From NCBI RefSeq assembly GCF_000011385.1, contig NC_005125.1:372001-436000 (forward strand): 64,000 nucleotides of DNA, read 5' to 3'. The first letter of the stretch is position 1. Each line of letters begins with the position of its first letter. The notes beneath the pieces were generated by a model that made no database searches, was not told the DNA's origin, and was given only the letters and a program-made list of their open reading frames with translations. The DNA is from Gloeobacter violaceus PCC 7421. Its GTDB lineage: Bacteria; Cyanobacteriota; Cyanobacteriia; Gloeobacterales; Gloeobacteraceae. The position numbers were made by a program, and so were the translations under genes. Below are positions 34,249-42,058 of the stretch, piece after piece.

Positions 34249-34854
34249 ATGACCGATGCCGACACCGCCCACAAACTCAAAATGGAGCGCCGCAAGCAGG
34301 TGCAGGAGCAGCGCCTGGCCGAGCGCGACCGCAAAAAGGGACTGCTCATCGTCTACACCGGTGACGGCAAGGGCAAAAGTTCGGCGGCCTTCGGCATGAT
34401 CTTCCGTTCACTGGGCCACGGCCTGCCGGTGGCGGTGATCCAGTTCATCAAGGGTGCCTGGGAACCGGGAGAAGCCAAACTGCTCGGCCGCTTCCCGGAG
34501 CTGGTAGTCTTTCGGGCGATGGGCGAAGGGTTTACCTGGGAGACCCAGGATCGCGGGCGCGATATCGCCAAAGCGGGTGAAGCCTGGGAGGCGGGACTGG
34601 AACTTATCCTGGCGGGCCGACACCACATCGTGCTGCTCGATGAAATCAACGTGGCGATGAAACTGGGATATCTCGATCCCAATCAAGTCCTGGCGGGCCT
34701 GGCGCGCAAGCCCGAGATGGTCCATGTCGTGCTCACCGGCCGCGGCGCCCCGGAGAGCATCATCGAAGCCGCCGATTTGGTGACGGAGATGAAACTGGTC
34801 AAACACCCCTTCCGCAGCCAGGGGATCAAAGCGCAGCTGGGAATAGAGTATTGA
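34249..34854 (+). CDS. cobO: Cob(I)alamin (corrinoid) adenosyltransferase, BtuR/CobO type
   Basis: A 201-residue enzyme that transfers the adenosyl group of ATP to reduced corrinoids. The P-loop is VYTGDGKGKSSAAFGM, and the family motifs AVIQFIKGAWEPGE, VLLDEINVAMKLGY and VLTGRGAPESIIEAADLVTE are all present. The ATG at 34249 is chosen because the region before it (34168-34248) is not conserved and overlaps cobH's 5' side. It is divergent from cobH, and works in the same pathway as cobI and cobL. Confidence 0.92.
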   Translation: MTDADTAHKLKMERRKQVQEQRLAERDRKKGLLIVYTGDGKGKSSAAFGMIFRSLGHGLPVAVIQFIKGAWEPGEAKLLGRFPELVVFRAMGEGFTWETQDRGRDIAKAGEAWEAGLELILAGRHHIVLLDEINVAMKLGYLDPNQVLAGLARKPEMVHVVLTGRGAPESIIEAADLVTEMKLVKHPFRSQGIKAQLGIEY

Positions 34855-34873
34855 GCCAGTACACGACCTTGCG

Positions 34874-35200
34874 ATGGTCAGACCCGCCGTGCCTGTCAGT
34901 GTCATCTCCAAAAACGGTGTCCCTATTCGGCTGACGGAGGAGCGATGGGAGCATATCATTGAGCAACACGCGGAACTCAAGGATAGCAAGTCTCAAATCT
35001 TGCAAGCGATTGGCGATCCTCAGCGGGTCGTAGCAGGCACGGGTGGGGAGCTGTTAGCGGTCAAACCGATTCAGTCCGAAAAACAACTCGTTGTCGTGTA
35101 CCGGGAGTTGAAAGACGATGGATTTATCATCACCGCTTACACAACCAGCAGAACCCAGCCACTAGATCGAAGAAAGCAGTTATGGCCACCACTAATATAG
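34874..35200 (+). CDS. PBECR-like (Barnase/EndoU/RelE-fold) nuclease, putative toxin
   Basis: A 108-residue protein. The pattern IRLTEERWEHIIEQHAEL at the N-terminus with a conserved Trp-x-x-Ile-x-x-x-His, and GFIITAYTTSRTQP near the end, match the small RNase-fold family labelled PBECR2 or DUF4258-like, which occurs as toxin in toxin-antitoxin loci and at the ends of polymorphic toxins. His in EQHAEL and the Thr/Ser/Arg near the C-terminus are candidate catalytic residues. Its 3' end overlaps the next gene by 19 bases. That gene begins with a DUF2283 domain, a usual antitoxin-like partner of such proteins. Activity is inferred. Confidence 0.6.
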   Translation: MVRPAVPVSVISKNGVPIRLTEERWEHIIEQHAELKDSKSQILQAIGDPQRVVAGTGGELLAVKPIQSEKQLVVVYRELKDDGFIITAYTTSRTQPLDRRKQLWPPLI

Positions 35201-36318
35201 ACGATTACTTGAACGTGCTTCCGCTGGAAAAGTTGGCGGGAAAGCAGGATTTCTGGTCATTCTACGACTCTGAAGCCGACACGTTGTATTTCAATTTCAA
35301 AAAGCCAAGTGTCGCTACCGATAGCGAGCTCACTGACGATGACGTGATCATTCGATACGAAGGCGATCAAGTCGTTGGCTTTACGGTTCTCCATGCAAGC
35401 AAACGTGGCGGAAGTCTCCCGGTTCAAATTGTTTTTGCACAGCAGCTCAAACTCCTGGAAACATATTTACTGATTCTCCGCAAAATGAAATTTTTGCCCA
35501 CGCTAATCTGGTGGCGTGTGAATGGTATAAACTGGATGTTTTGGCTGGGGTATCCTGTCTTCCGGCCCTTGTTGTTTTTGCTAATTACTAGCCACATTAG
35601 ACGTATTCTTGTTCCCCTCGAAAGAGTTTACAAATTAAATGCCTCTGCAAGCCCTTCAGAAGCCGTGAAAATTCAGTGGGTGGCGCTTCATGAAAGAGTA
35701 AAACTGATGCGCGAGGAAATTGGCGTCGTTATTGTCTCACCGTTGATGTTGACAATCCTTGGCCCGTTTGGCAGCGCTGGCCTGGCTGTAATAATTTCTT
35801 GGGAAACAATTAAATCATTAATGCAGGAGGGCATTCGCGAAAACGTACAAGACATTACAATTAATCTATTGTCGACCTATATATTTTATGTTGTTAATTT
35901 GATTTCAATCGCTCTGGGACTGCTCAGCATTGTCTTGGTAATTACTTTCTATGTCAAACGGAGATTGTTTAACGAACCTTACGTACAACTAGATGAACTC
36001 TTTCTAACACCAGTCTTAAAAAAGATTGTAGACCCAGCCACCGGTAAAAGTTTGTATCTTGAGGAGCAGAAGCTGTTTAAGGCGGTAGAAGAACCCTACC
36101 CCAACGAAAATCCTGTAGACCAGTTACTCTTAGGCTTTACCTACTTGTACCTGTGCTTGATAACCGCAAGTGGTTTCGGAATTTTAGCGTGGTTTATATA
36201 TTCCAGAAACCATATCGTAGCGTACATTTATGGGTTCCTTTGTCTTATACCTATCTTGGCTGGCTTCCTACTGATTAGAGGGATCTGGCGAGAGATCAGA
36301 GAAAGACGGGCTACATAA
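35182..36318 (+). CDS. DUF2283 domain fused to a multi-pass membrane protein
   Basis: A 378-residue protein. Residues 20-80 form a DUF2283 domain (SFYDSEADTLYFNFKKPS, then DDVIIRYEGDQVVGFTVLHA), normally a free-standing protein of about 70 residues beside small nuclease genes. The rest is unlike any family I know: one or two helices at about 110-145 (INWMFWLGYPVFRPLLFLLI), more at about 185-210 and 230-260 (ILLSTYIFYVVN-like, ALGLLSIVLVITFYV), and a terminal pair at about 315-365 (LLLGFTYLYLCLITASGFG, YIYGFLCLIPILAGFLLI). The gene is clearly AT-richer than its neighbours. It overlaps the nuclease-like gene by 19 bases, so both are made together. Confidence 0.7.
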   Translation: MATTNIDDYLNVLPLEKLAGKQDFWSFYDSEADTLYFNFKKPSVATDSELTDDDVIIRYEGDQVVGFTVLHASKRGGSLPVQIVFAQQLKLLETYLLILRKMKFLPTLIWWRVNGINWMFWLGYPVFRPLLFLLITSHIRRILVPLERVYKLNASASPSEAVKIQWVALHERVKLMREEIGVVIVSPLMLTILGPFGSAGLAVIISWETIKSLMQEGIRENVQDITINLLSTYIFYVVNLISIALGLLSIVLVITFYVKRRLFNEPYVQLDELFLTPVLKKIVDPATGKSLYLEEQKLFKAVEEPYPNENPVDQLLLGFTYLYLCLITASGFGILAWFIYSRNHIVAYIYGFLCLIPILAGFLLIRGIWREIRERRAT

Positions 36319-36370
36319 ACAGGTTTGGCTAGTGGAATCCATAGGAGCCCAGAGCGAGGGCTATCGAGTT

Positions 36371-37903
36371 TTAAGCGCTATCAGGAAAGCAGTACCCAGG
36401 AGCGCACAGATTGCGGATTTTGAGCGTCGAGACCCGACGCGAGACAAGGTCGATAACGCGGATGGCGTGGTTGTTGGTGTCGGCAATATAGATCCGATCG
36501 CCGTTGCGCCACAATCCGGCAGGCTCCCAGAAGCGCGCCTCGGCAAGGTCGCCGTCGAGATAGCCGCTGTCGATGTGGCCTGTGAGAGTCTCGCACCGCC
36601 CACTTTCGGGGTCGATGCGCTTGATTTTGTGGTTGTAGGTGTCGGTCAACCACAAAGTTCCACCGTCCCAGTGCACCCCAAGCGGGTGCTGCAACAGCAC
36701 GGCTTCCCCTAAGCCGTCTTGATCCCCAAAGCCGAACAGGTCGCCTGAGCCGCACAGGAGTGCGGTGATATCTTCAGCAATGCCCACGGTACGCACGGAA
36801 CTGCTTTCGGAGTCGGCGACGAACAACCTGTGATCATTGGTAGTGATCCCACTCGGTTGGGCGAAAGCGGAACCGTCGCGCGTACCGTTCAGGGTCGATT
36901 CGTGGCCGTTGCCGGCAAAGGTGCTGATTCTGCCGCTATGCGGGTCGCACTTCCAGATCTGGTGGGAACCGGCCATCGCCACGTAGAGCGCTCCATCCGC
37001 CACCACTGCGTCCCAGGGCGAATTGAGGGGAATCTCCAGACCTGGCCCTTCGACCTGGCCATAGCCCAGACTCTGCTCGCCGGTGCCTGCGAAGGTGCTT
37101 ACCTGGCGGCGGACCAGGTCGATTTTGCGCAGCAGATGATTCTCGGTGTCGCAGACGAACAGCGTGCGGCCGTCCGCAGAAAGAGCCAGCCCCTGGGGAG
37201 CCCAAAATTCGGCCTCCTCGAAGTTGCCGTCGCGCCAGCCGGGGATGCCGGAGCCGATGCTCTCGTGGCTGGAGCCGTCCAGGCTGCTGGTCACGATGCG
37301 GTGGTGACCGCTGTCGCTGACAAACAGGCGATCGCCGTAAACGGTGAGTTTGCCGGGAAAGGCGAGGGGCGTGGGCGGGGCGGAAGCTTTTTCAAGGCGT
37401 GTGCGCAACCCACCGGGCAGCGGGCGGCCCTGGTTTGTCTGGCGCAAAACCAGTTCGCCGATCAGTTGATCGAGCAGGTCGCGGTTGCCCTCGCCGGAGG
37501 CGTGGCCCACGTAGTAACCGTCCGGGTCGATGAGCACCAGCGTCGGCCAGGCCCTGACCGTGTAGCTCTGCCAGATGGTGTGGCTCTCATCGACGATCAC
37601 CGGATGCTCGATGTCGTGGCGCAAGATCGCCCGGCGGATATTGTCCAGGTCCTGCTCGTTGGCAAATTTGGCGGTGTGCACGCCGATCACCGTGAGGCTG
37701 TCGCGATACTTGTCCTCGAGGTATTTGAGATCCGGCAAGATGTGCAGACAGTTGATACAGCAGTAGGTCCAAAAATCGAGCAGCACGACCCGGCCGCGCA
37801 GTTCCTTCAGGCGTAGGGGCCTGTCGGTGTTGAGCCAGTGAAATTTTGGGGGCAGCTCGGGGGCGCGGACACGGGGGGTCTTGCTGGACACGGCGGTTCC
37901 CAT
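36371..37903 (-). CDS. Thioredoxin-like domain plus NHL-repeat beta-propeller protein (NHLRC2-like)
   Basis: About 510 residues. Residues 15-155 are a thioredoxin/TlpA fold with LLDFWTYCCINCLHILPDL, an unusual active site with adjacent cysteines (CCINC), and RAWPTLVLIDPDG with the cis-Pro. The remainder is a six-bladed NHL propeller with repeats such as GRTLFVCDTENHLLRKIDL, DHRLFVADSESSSVRTV and GTLWLTDTYNHKIKRID. This matches the NHLRC2 architecture found in many bacteria and animals, role uncertain, probably redox related. The ATG at 37903 is preferred; the frame reaches 38017 but that part overlaps the promoter of the divergent mutase. The gene converges with the DUF2283 gene. Confidence 0.85.
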   Translation of the reverse strand: MGTAVSSKTPRVRAPELPPKFHWLNTDRPLRLKELRGRVVLLDFWTYCCINCLHILPDLKYLEDKYRDSLTVIGVHTAKFANEQDLDNIRRAILRHDIEHPVIVDESHTIWQSYTVRAWPTLVLIDPDGYYVGHASGEGNRDLLDQLIGELVLRQTNQGRPLPGGLRTRLEKASAPPTPLAFPGKLTVYGDRLFVSDSGHHRIVTSSLDGSSHESIGSGIPGWRDGNFEEAEFWAPQGLALSADGRTLFVCDTENHLLRKIDLVRRQVSTFAGTGEQSLGYGQVEGPGLEIPLNSPWDAVVADGALYVAMAGSHQIWKCDPHSGRISTFAGNGHESTLNGTRDGSAFAQPSGITTNDHRLFVADSESSSVRTVGIAEDITALLCGSGDLFGFGDQDGLGEAVLLQHPLGVHWDGGTLWLTDTYNHKIKRIDPESGRCETLTGHIDSGYLDGDLAEARFWEPAGLWRNGDRIYIADTNNHAIRVIDLVSRRVSTLKIRNLCAPGYCFPDSA

Positions 37904-38020
37904 GGGCACACTTTCAGCATGGCTTACCGGTGGGGCGATTGTCCCGGGCTGCACGGGCGGACTGCGAATGGCGGGTGGCCTATACTCGACAGTGCAAACG
38001 GGCATACAGGAGAGCAACCG

Positions 38021-39436
38021 ATGGCAGGCACGGCCATTCGCTTCGGTACCGACGGCTGGCGGTCGATTATCGCGCGGGAATTCACCTTCGAGAATGTCAC
38101 CCGCGTGGCGCGGGCTTCCGCTGAAATCCTTGCCGAAACTTTTGAAGGCGAGGGAATCGTCATCGGCTACGACCGCCGCTTTCTAGCCGACGAATTTGCC
38201 CGCACCGCCGCCGAAGCCGTGCGCAGCCTGGGTCTATCGGTGCTCTTGGCCGACCGCCCCGCCCCCACCCCCGCCTTCAGCTGGGCGGTCAAAAAACGCG
38301 GCGCCAAGGGTGCTCTGGTGCTCACCGCGAGCCACAACCCCGCTTCCTACTGCGGCATCAAGATCAAAGGCGCCTTCGCAGGGTCGGTCTCGCCGGAATT
38401 CACCCGGGCGGTCGAAGAGCGGCTCGAAGGTCCAGTACCTGCGGATCGGCCCCGGGGCAGCCTGGCGCTGTTCGATCCATGGATGGACTATCTGGCCCAG
38501 TTGCGCACGCGGGTGGACGTGGCTGCCCTGCAGGAAGCGAACCTGGCTATCTTTATCGATGTCATGCACGGCGTCGGCGCGGGGGGATTGCCCCACCTGC
38601 TCGGACCGAACGTGGTAGAAGTGCGCGAGCGCCACGATCCGCTTTTTGGCGGCACCCCGCCCGAACCGATCGGCCGCTACCTGATGCCTTTATTTCAGGC
38701 GGTGCGCGACTACCGGGGGAATCGGCCGGTGGTCGGTCTGGCCTTGGATGGCGACGCCGATCGGATCGCCGCCGCCGATCGCCACGGCCATTTTTTGAGC
38801 TGCCAGGTGCTCATTCCCCTGCTGGTGGACCACCTGGCCCGCCGCCGGGGACTCGCCGGCAAAGTCGTCAAGACGATCAGCGGCTCGGATCTGATTGCAA
38901 AGGTGGCCCGCGCCCGGGGATTGCCGGTCGAGGAGACGGCCATCGGCTTTAAGTACATCGCCGACGTCATGCTGCGCGAGCCGGTGCTCGTGGGTGGCGA
39001 AGAATCGGGAGGCATCGGCTATCTGGGCCACATGCCCGAGCGCGACGGGCTTCTGTGTGCGCTGTATCTAGTCGAGATCGTGGCGCAAACCGGCAAAGAT
39101 CTGGGCGCTCTGTTTGCCCAATTGCAGGAGGAACTCGGTTTTCGCTCCCACTACGACCGGCAGGATCTGCGCCTGGCGGACGAAGCGTTCAAGCAGCGAT
39201 TGCTGGGAGAGCTGGAAAACTCCCCCCCCAAAACGGTGGCCGGGCAGGCAGTGATCGAACACAGCGCTATCGACGGCCACAAATTTCGCCTCGCCGACGG
39301 GCACTGGTTGCTCGTCCGCTTCAGCGGCACCGAACCGCTGCTCCGGCTCTACTGCGAAGGCCCCGACCCCGCCCGGGTCACCGAGACATTGCAGTGGGCG
39401 GAGCGTTGGGCCACCGGCCCTGGGGTGCTATGCTGA
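38021..39436 (+). CDS. Phosphoglucomutase/phosphomannomutase family protein
   Basis: A 471-residue alpha-D-phosphohexomutase. All four active-site loops are visible: phosphoserine loop in LVLTASHNPASYCGIKIKG, metal loop ALDGDADRIAA, sugar-binding loop VGGEESGGIGYLG, and phosphate-binding loop VRFSGTEPLLRLYCEG. The N-terminus IRFGTDGWRSIIAREFT is typical of the cyanobacterial/archaeal-like subgroup. The length is that of PGM/PMM-type enzymes. AGGAGAG precedes the ATG at 38021, and TATACT at 37981-37986 may be the -10 element. Glucose versus mannose preference is not readable. Confidence 0.9.
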   Translation: MAGTAIRFGTDGWRSIIAREFTFENVTRVARASAEILAETFEGEGIVIGYDRRFLADEFARTAAEAVRSLGLSVLLADRPAPTPAFSWAVKKRGAKGALVLTASHNPASYCGIKIKGAFAGSVSPEFTRAVEERLEGPVPADRPRGSLALFDPWMDYLAQLRTRVDVAALQEANLAIFIDVMHGVGAGGLPHLLGPNVVEVRERHDPLFGGTPPEPIGRYLMPLFQAVRDYRGNRPVVGLALDGDADRIAAADRHGHFLSCQVLIPLLVDHLARRRGLAGKVVKTISGSDLIAKVARARGLPVEETAIGFKYIADVMLREPVLVGGEESGGIGYLGHMPERDGLLCALYLVEIVAQTGKDLGALFAQLQEELGFRSHYDRQDLRLADEAFKQRLLGELENSPPKTVAGQAVIEHSAIDGHKFRLADGHWLLVRFSGTEPLLRLYCEGPDPARVTETLQWAERWATGPGVLC

Positions 39437-39463
39437 GTAGCTGTGCCTGAAAGCGAAGTACCC

Positions 39464-39670
39464 ATGTCCTTCAAAAAAATCGAGCGGACCAAAGAAATCG
39501 ATCGCCGCCGCCACCGCAAAGCCAAACTCGCCAAACTGCGCGCCCGCTACCATGCCGCCAAGACCGAGGCGGAGCGCAAAGACATCTACAGTCGCGCCGC
39601 CCGCCTCTCGCCCTGGCTGAGCGTCGAAGAATTCGCCAACCCCTCTACCGCCGCCGTCACCTCGCAGTAG
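39464..39670 (+). CDS. Small basic conserved protein (DUF6800-like)
   Basis: A 68-residue, strongly basic, helical protein: FKKIERTKEIDRRRHRKAKL then KLRARYHAAKTEAERKDIYS, ending with a short conserved-looking LSPWLSVEEFANP. Similar short Arg/Lys-rich proteins of unknown function occur in cyanobacteria and planctomycetes. The ATG at 39464 is taken as start; a GTG at 39443 in frame would add seven residues. It follows the mutase by 27 bases on the same strand and may be co-transcribed. RNA or ribosome binding is a guess from composition only. Confidence 0.6.
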   Translation: MSFKKIERTKEIDRRRHRKAKLAKLRARYHAAKTEAERKDIYSRAARLSPWLSVEEFANPSTAAVTSQ

Positions 39671-39793
39671 AGCCACCTACCCTGGGGTACATCCCGCCGA
39701 TGGCGGCGGGGGGCGATGATGGCAGTGGTCGCAGGTGGGACACCCCGGGTTTGTCCGTCGATCGCGAATGTCTATTCAAGGAGTATTACAGCG

Positions 39794-39979
39794 ATGTACC
39801 AGGCTATCGAGAGCTATCGCAATTTCTGGCTGCTCACCAGCGGCATCATCGACGGCGCCACCCGTGCCGTCGGCCTGCACCGCACGGTACCGCCTCTGTA
39901 CAAAGGCGTCAAAATCGCCGGGATCCTTAACATCGCTGCCGCCACCGTGGTGATGGCGGTGATCGAAGAATCCAAGTGA
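39794..39979 (+). CDS. Small hypothetical protein with a hydrophobic C-terminal helix
   Basis: A 61-residue protein beginning MYQAIESYRNFWLLTSGIID and ending with a likely membrane helix, IAGILNIAAATVVMAVIEES. AAGGAG lies ten bases before the ATG at 39794, a much better start than the upstream in-frame ATGs. The family is unknown to me. It converges with the PSII S4 gene four bases away. Confidence 0.55.
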   Translation: MYQAIESYRNFWLLTSGIIDGATRAVGLHRTVPPLYKGVKIAGILNIAAATVVMAVIEESK

Positions 39980-39983
39980 GACT

Positions 39984-40772
39984 TTACTGATAGCGGATCA
40001 TCTGGACGCGGTAGCGTCCTTTTTTGGTCGTATCCACCGGTCCCACCTCCAGGCGGCCCCGCCCGCGCAGGGTGATGCGGTCGCCGGTCTGGACGTTCTT
40101 GCTGGGCTGGGTGACGGTCTTCCAGTTGAGGGTCACCTCCCCCGCTTCGATCGATTCGACCATCTTGTTGCGGGATAAACCAAACCCGGCCGAACCGATG
40201 GCGTCGATGCGCAGCGACGCTTCGACCGAGGTGATTTCCTTGGTCTGGGGCGGCCGGATGCGTAGTTCCTCAAAGCCAATCGGCACCACCTGCACCGGCA
40301 CCGTGCGCACGCTGGTGAGGCTAGTCTGCAAAAACGGCACCAGTTCAGGGGCCACCAGCGTCTGGGCGCCGCGATCCCCCAGCACCAGAATGTCCCCCAC
40401 CTTGCCACGCACGATGCCGGTGCCCAGGATGGCCCCCAGAAAATCACGATGGCTTGCGGCGTCGAACAAAAAGTTACCGCGAATATCGACGGCAGCCAAC
40501 GGAATGGCGGCGGTTTCGATGGCAATGTTATCGCGGGAAACCGCGATACGTTGGCGCTCGGCCTGGGAATAGCCGCCCCAGGCGGCGGCGTGCACCTCCA
40601 CCAGACGCGAAAAGACATCGAGACATTCGCCCACTTCGGGAGGCGAGTAAAAGTCGGAGGTGACCACCGACCAGTCGCGCAGGGCCGTCTCGGCCAGATC
40701 GAGCACGCGCGCGAGCGCGTCGCGATGCTCGGCGCGCTTGAGCAATTCTTCGCGGGGCAAAGTGCTGGGCAT
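39984..40772 (-). CDS. Photosystem II S4-domain protein (YlmH-like)
   Basis: A 262-residue RNA-binding protein conserved in cyanobacteria and plastids under the name photosystem II S4 domain protein. The N-terminal two thirds match the YlmH-like region (FYSPPEVGECLDVFSRL, VDIRGNFLFDAASHRDFLGA, LGTGIVRGKVGDILVLGD). The C-terminal S4 domain is LRIDAIGSAGFGLSRNKMVE then IEAGEVTLNWKTVT. The family is associated with PSII, but its molecular role is uncertain; homologues act on ribosomes. The ATG at 40772 starts at the conserved region. The frame continues to 40898, but that part is not conserved. Confidence 0.85.
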   Translation of the reverse strand: MPSTLPREELLKRAEHRDALARVLDLAETALRDWSVVTSDFYSPPEVGECLDVFSRLVEVHAAAWGGYSQAERQRIAVSRDNIAIETAAIPLAAVDIRGNFLFDAASHRDFLGAILGTGIVRGKVGDILVLGDRGAQTLVAPELVPFLQTSLTSVRTVPVQVVPIGFEELRIRPPQTKEITSVEASLRIDAIGSAGFGLSRNKMVESIEAGEVTLNWKTVTQPSKNVQTGDRITLRGRGRLEVGPVDTTKKGRYRVQMIRYQ

Positions 40773-40989
40773 GCCCTTGATTTTAGAGTAGGTGCTGGGG
40801 GAAGACGGTTGATTGCAAGCACTCAACACACTCTCAACACTTTCAAGCAAGTCGCCATGGCCTAACATCGAGAAAGTGGCCCTGGAGTTTCGCCCCAAGA
40901 TCGCCGGCGAGGCAGGAACTCTCTACATCACCAAGGGGTCCACCGGCAGCACTCGAAATCACCGTCTAGTGCTCCTGCCAGCCGCAAAG

Positions 40990-41864
40990 CTCAAAGTGAA
41001 GCCACAACACTGGAAGCGTACTGCATCCCCCGATTCGTTTTTGATCAGCTCCTGCACGAGAAAGCAATCGGTGCGGGATGCGTTCCAATCATCCAAACCG
41101 TTCGCAAAAACACTGGGCAGTTTCAGCGCTTATCTGAGACGTTCGATTACCTGATCGATGCGCGCGGTGTTTCTGCGGGAGACGTGACTGCAATCGCGAT
41201 TCGCGCTTATTGGACGTTCAACCGCCAGGACCTATCGGAAGTGGATTTGGCCGAAGCCCAAATCCACTTCGACCGTCGTTTGGGCGCGAGTGGATACGGT
41301 TGGATCTTTCCCGTTGCGACCCAGGGAGAATGTGTCAAATTGAATGTTGGGGTGGGAGCCTGGTTGGACGAATTGCAAAAGATCAACACGAATGTGATTC
41401 AGTTGTTCAAGCAATTCATCCAAAGCAACCAACAGACCCGACACTTGCTGAGTAAAGCCGTTCGCCAGGACGCGCCAAAAGTTTATCCGCTTGCGACTGC
41501 TCAAAAAGGGAATCGAGTCGCGGACGGTAATATTCTGAAGATCGGAGACGCTGCAAATCTGACCGATCTTTTGACGGGAGAAGGCATTGCGAATGCTGTA
41601 CTGAGTGGGCTTTATGTTGCACAGGCGATTAACATGAGTCGCTCCTCAGAAGTGGCAGCAGCAAACTGGCAGTATCTCTACGAGTCTCACTTCGAGGCAG
41701 ATCTACGGGCGGGTCTGCAAATCAAAGCGTTTAGAAAGTTCTCATGGATGAATACGCTGCTCATCTGGTCGATGAAACAGAATCCGCGCGTGGCGACTCA
41801 GGTGAGTCATGCCGTTGCGGGCCTGGTGCCGTATCACCAGGTGCTGCCTTCACTGAAGTACTGA
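40990..41864 (+). pseudogene. Decayed geranylgeranyl-reductase-like FAD oxidoreductase
   Basis: From about 41010 one frame encodes YCIPRFVFDQLLHEKAIGAG, then SGYGWIFPVATQGECVKLNV with NVGVG, and GDAANLTDLLTGEGIANAVL. These are the middle and C-terminal motifs of the geranylgeranyl reductase/ChlP-like flavoprotein family. The N-terminal FAD-binding motif GxGxxG is absent; upstream of 41000 only short frames broken by shifts remain, such as one reading LEITV followed by a stop. The first start-like codon (GTG 41184) is in mid-protein. It is less GC-rich than its neighbours. It is probably inactive, although the remaining frame is long and uninterrupted. Confidence 0.7.
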
Positions 41865-41973
41865 AGCGCAACTCCTGCCGCCGAGGATCGGGGTGGGTTC
41901 CGCCGCAAAAAGGGTGGGCCTGGGTAGGTAGGAAGGCCGCGTACTTTCTCATCTGATCAACAGCTTGGAATCC

Positions 41974-41997
41974 CCCGGCATCCCATGGGATGCCGGG
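41974..41997. terminator. Perfect 24-bp palindrome between convergent genes
   Basis: CCCGGCATCCCATGGGATGC followed by CGGG is exactly self-complementary with no spacer. As RNA it would fold into a stem with a minimal loop, a plausible bidirectional terminator between the flavoprotein remnant and crtO, which face each other. No T-run is present. Confidence 0.5.
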
Positions 41998-42058
41998 ATC
42001 TGCCGTCCTTCCAGGCACGGGCGAAGCTTTCAGCACTTTTGTCGGTGAGCAAGGGCGA

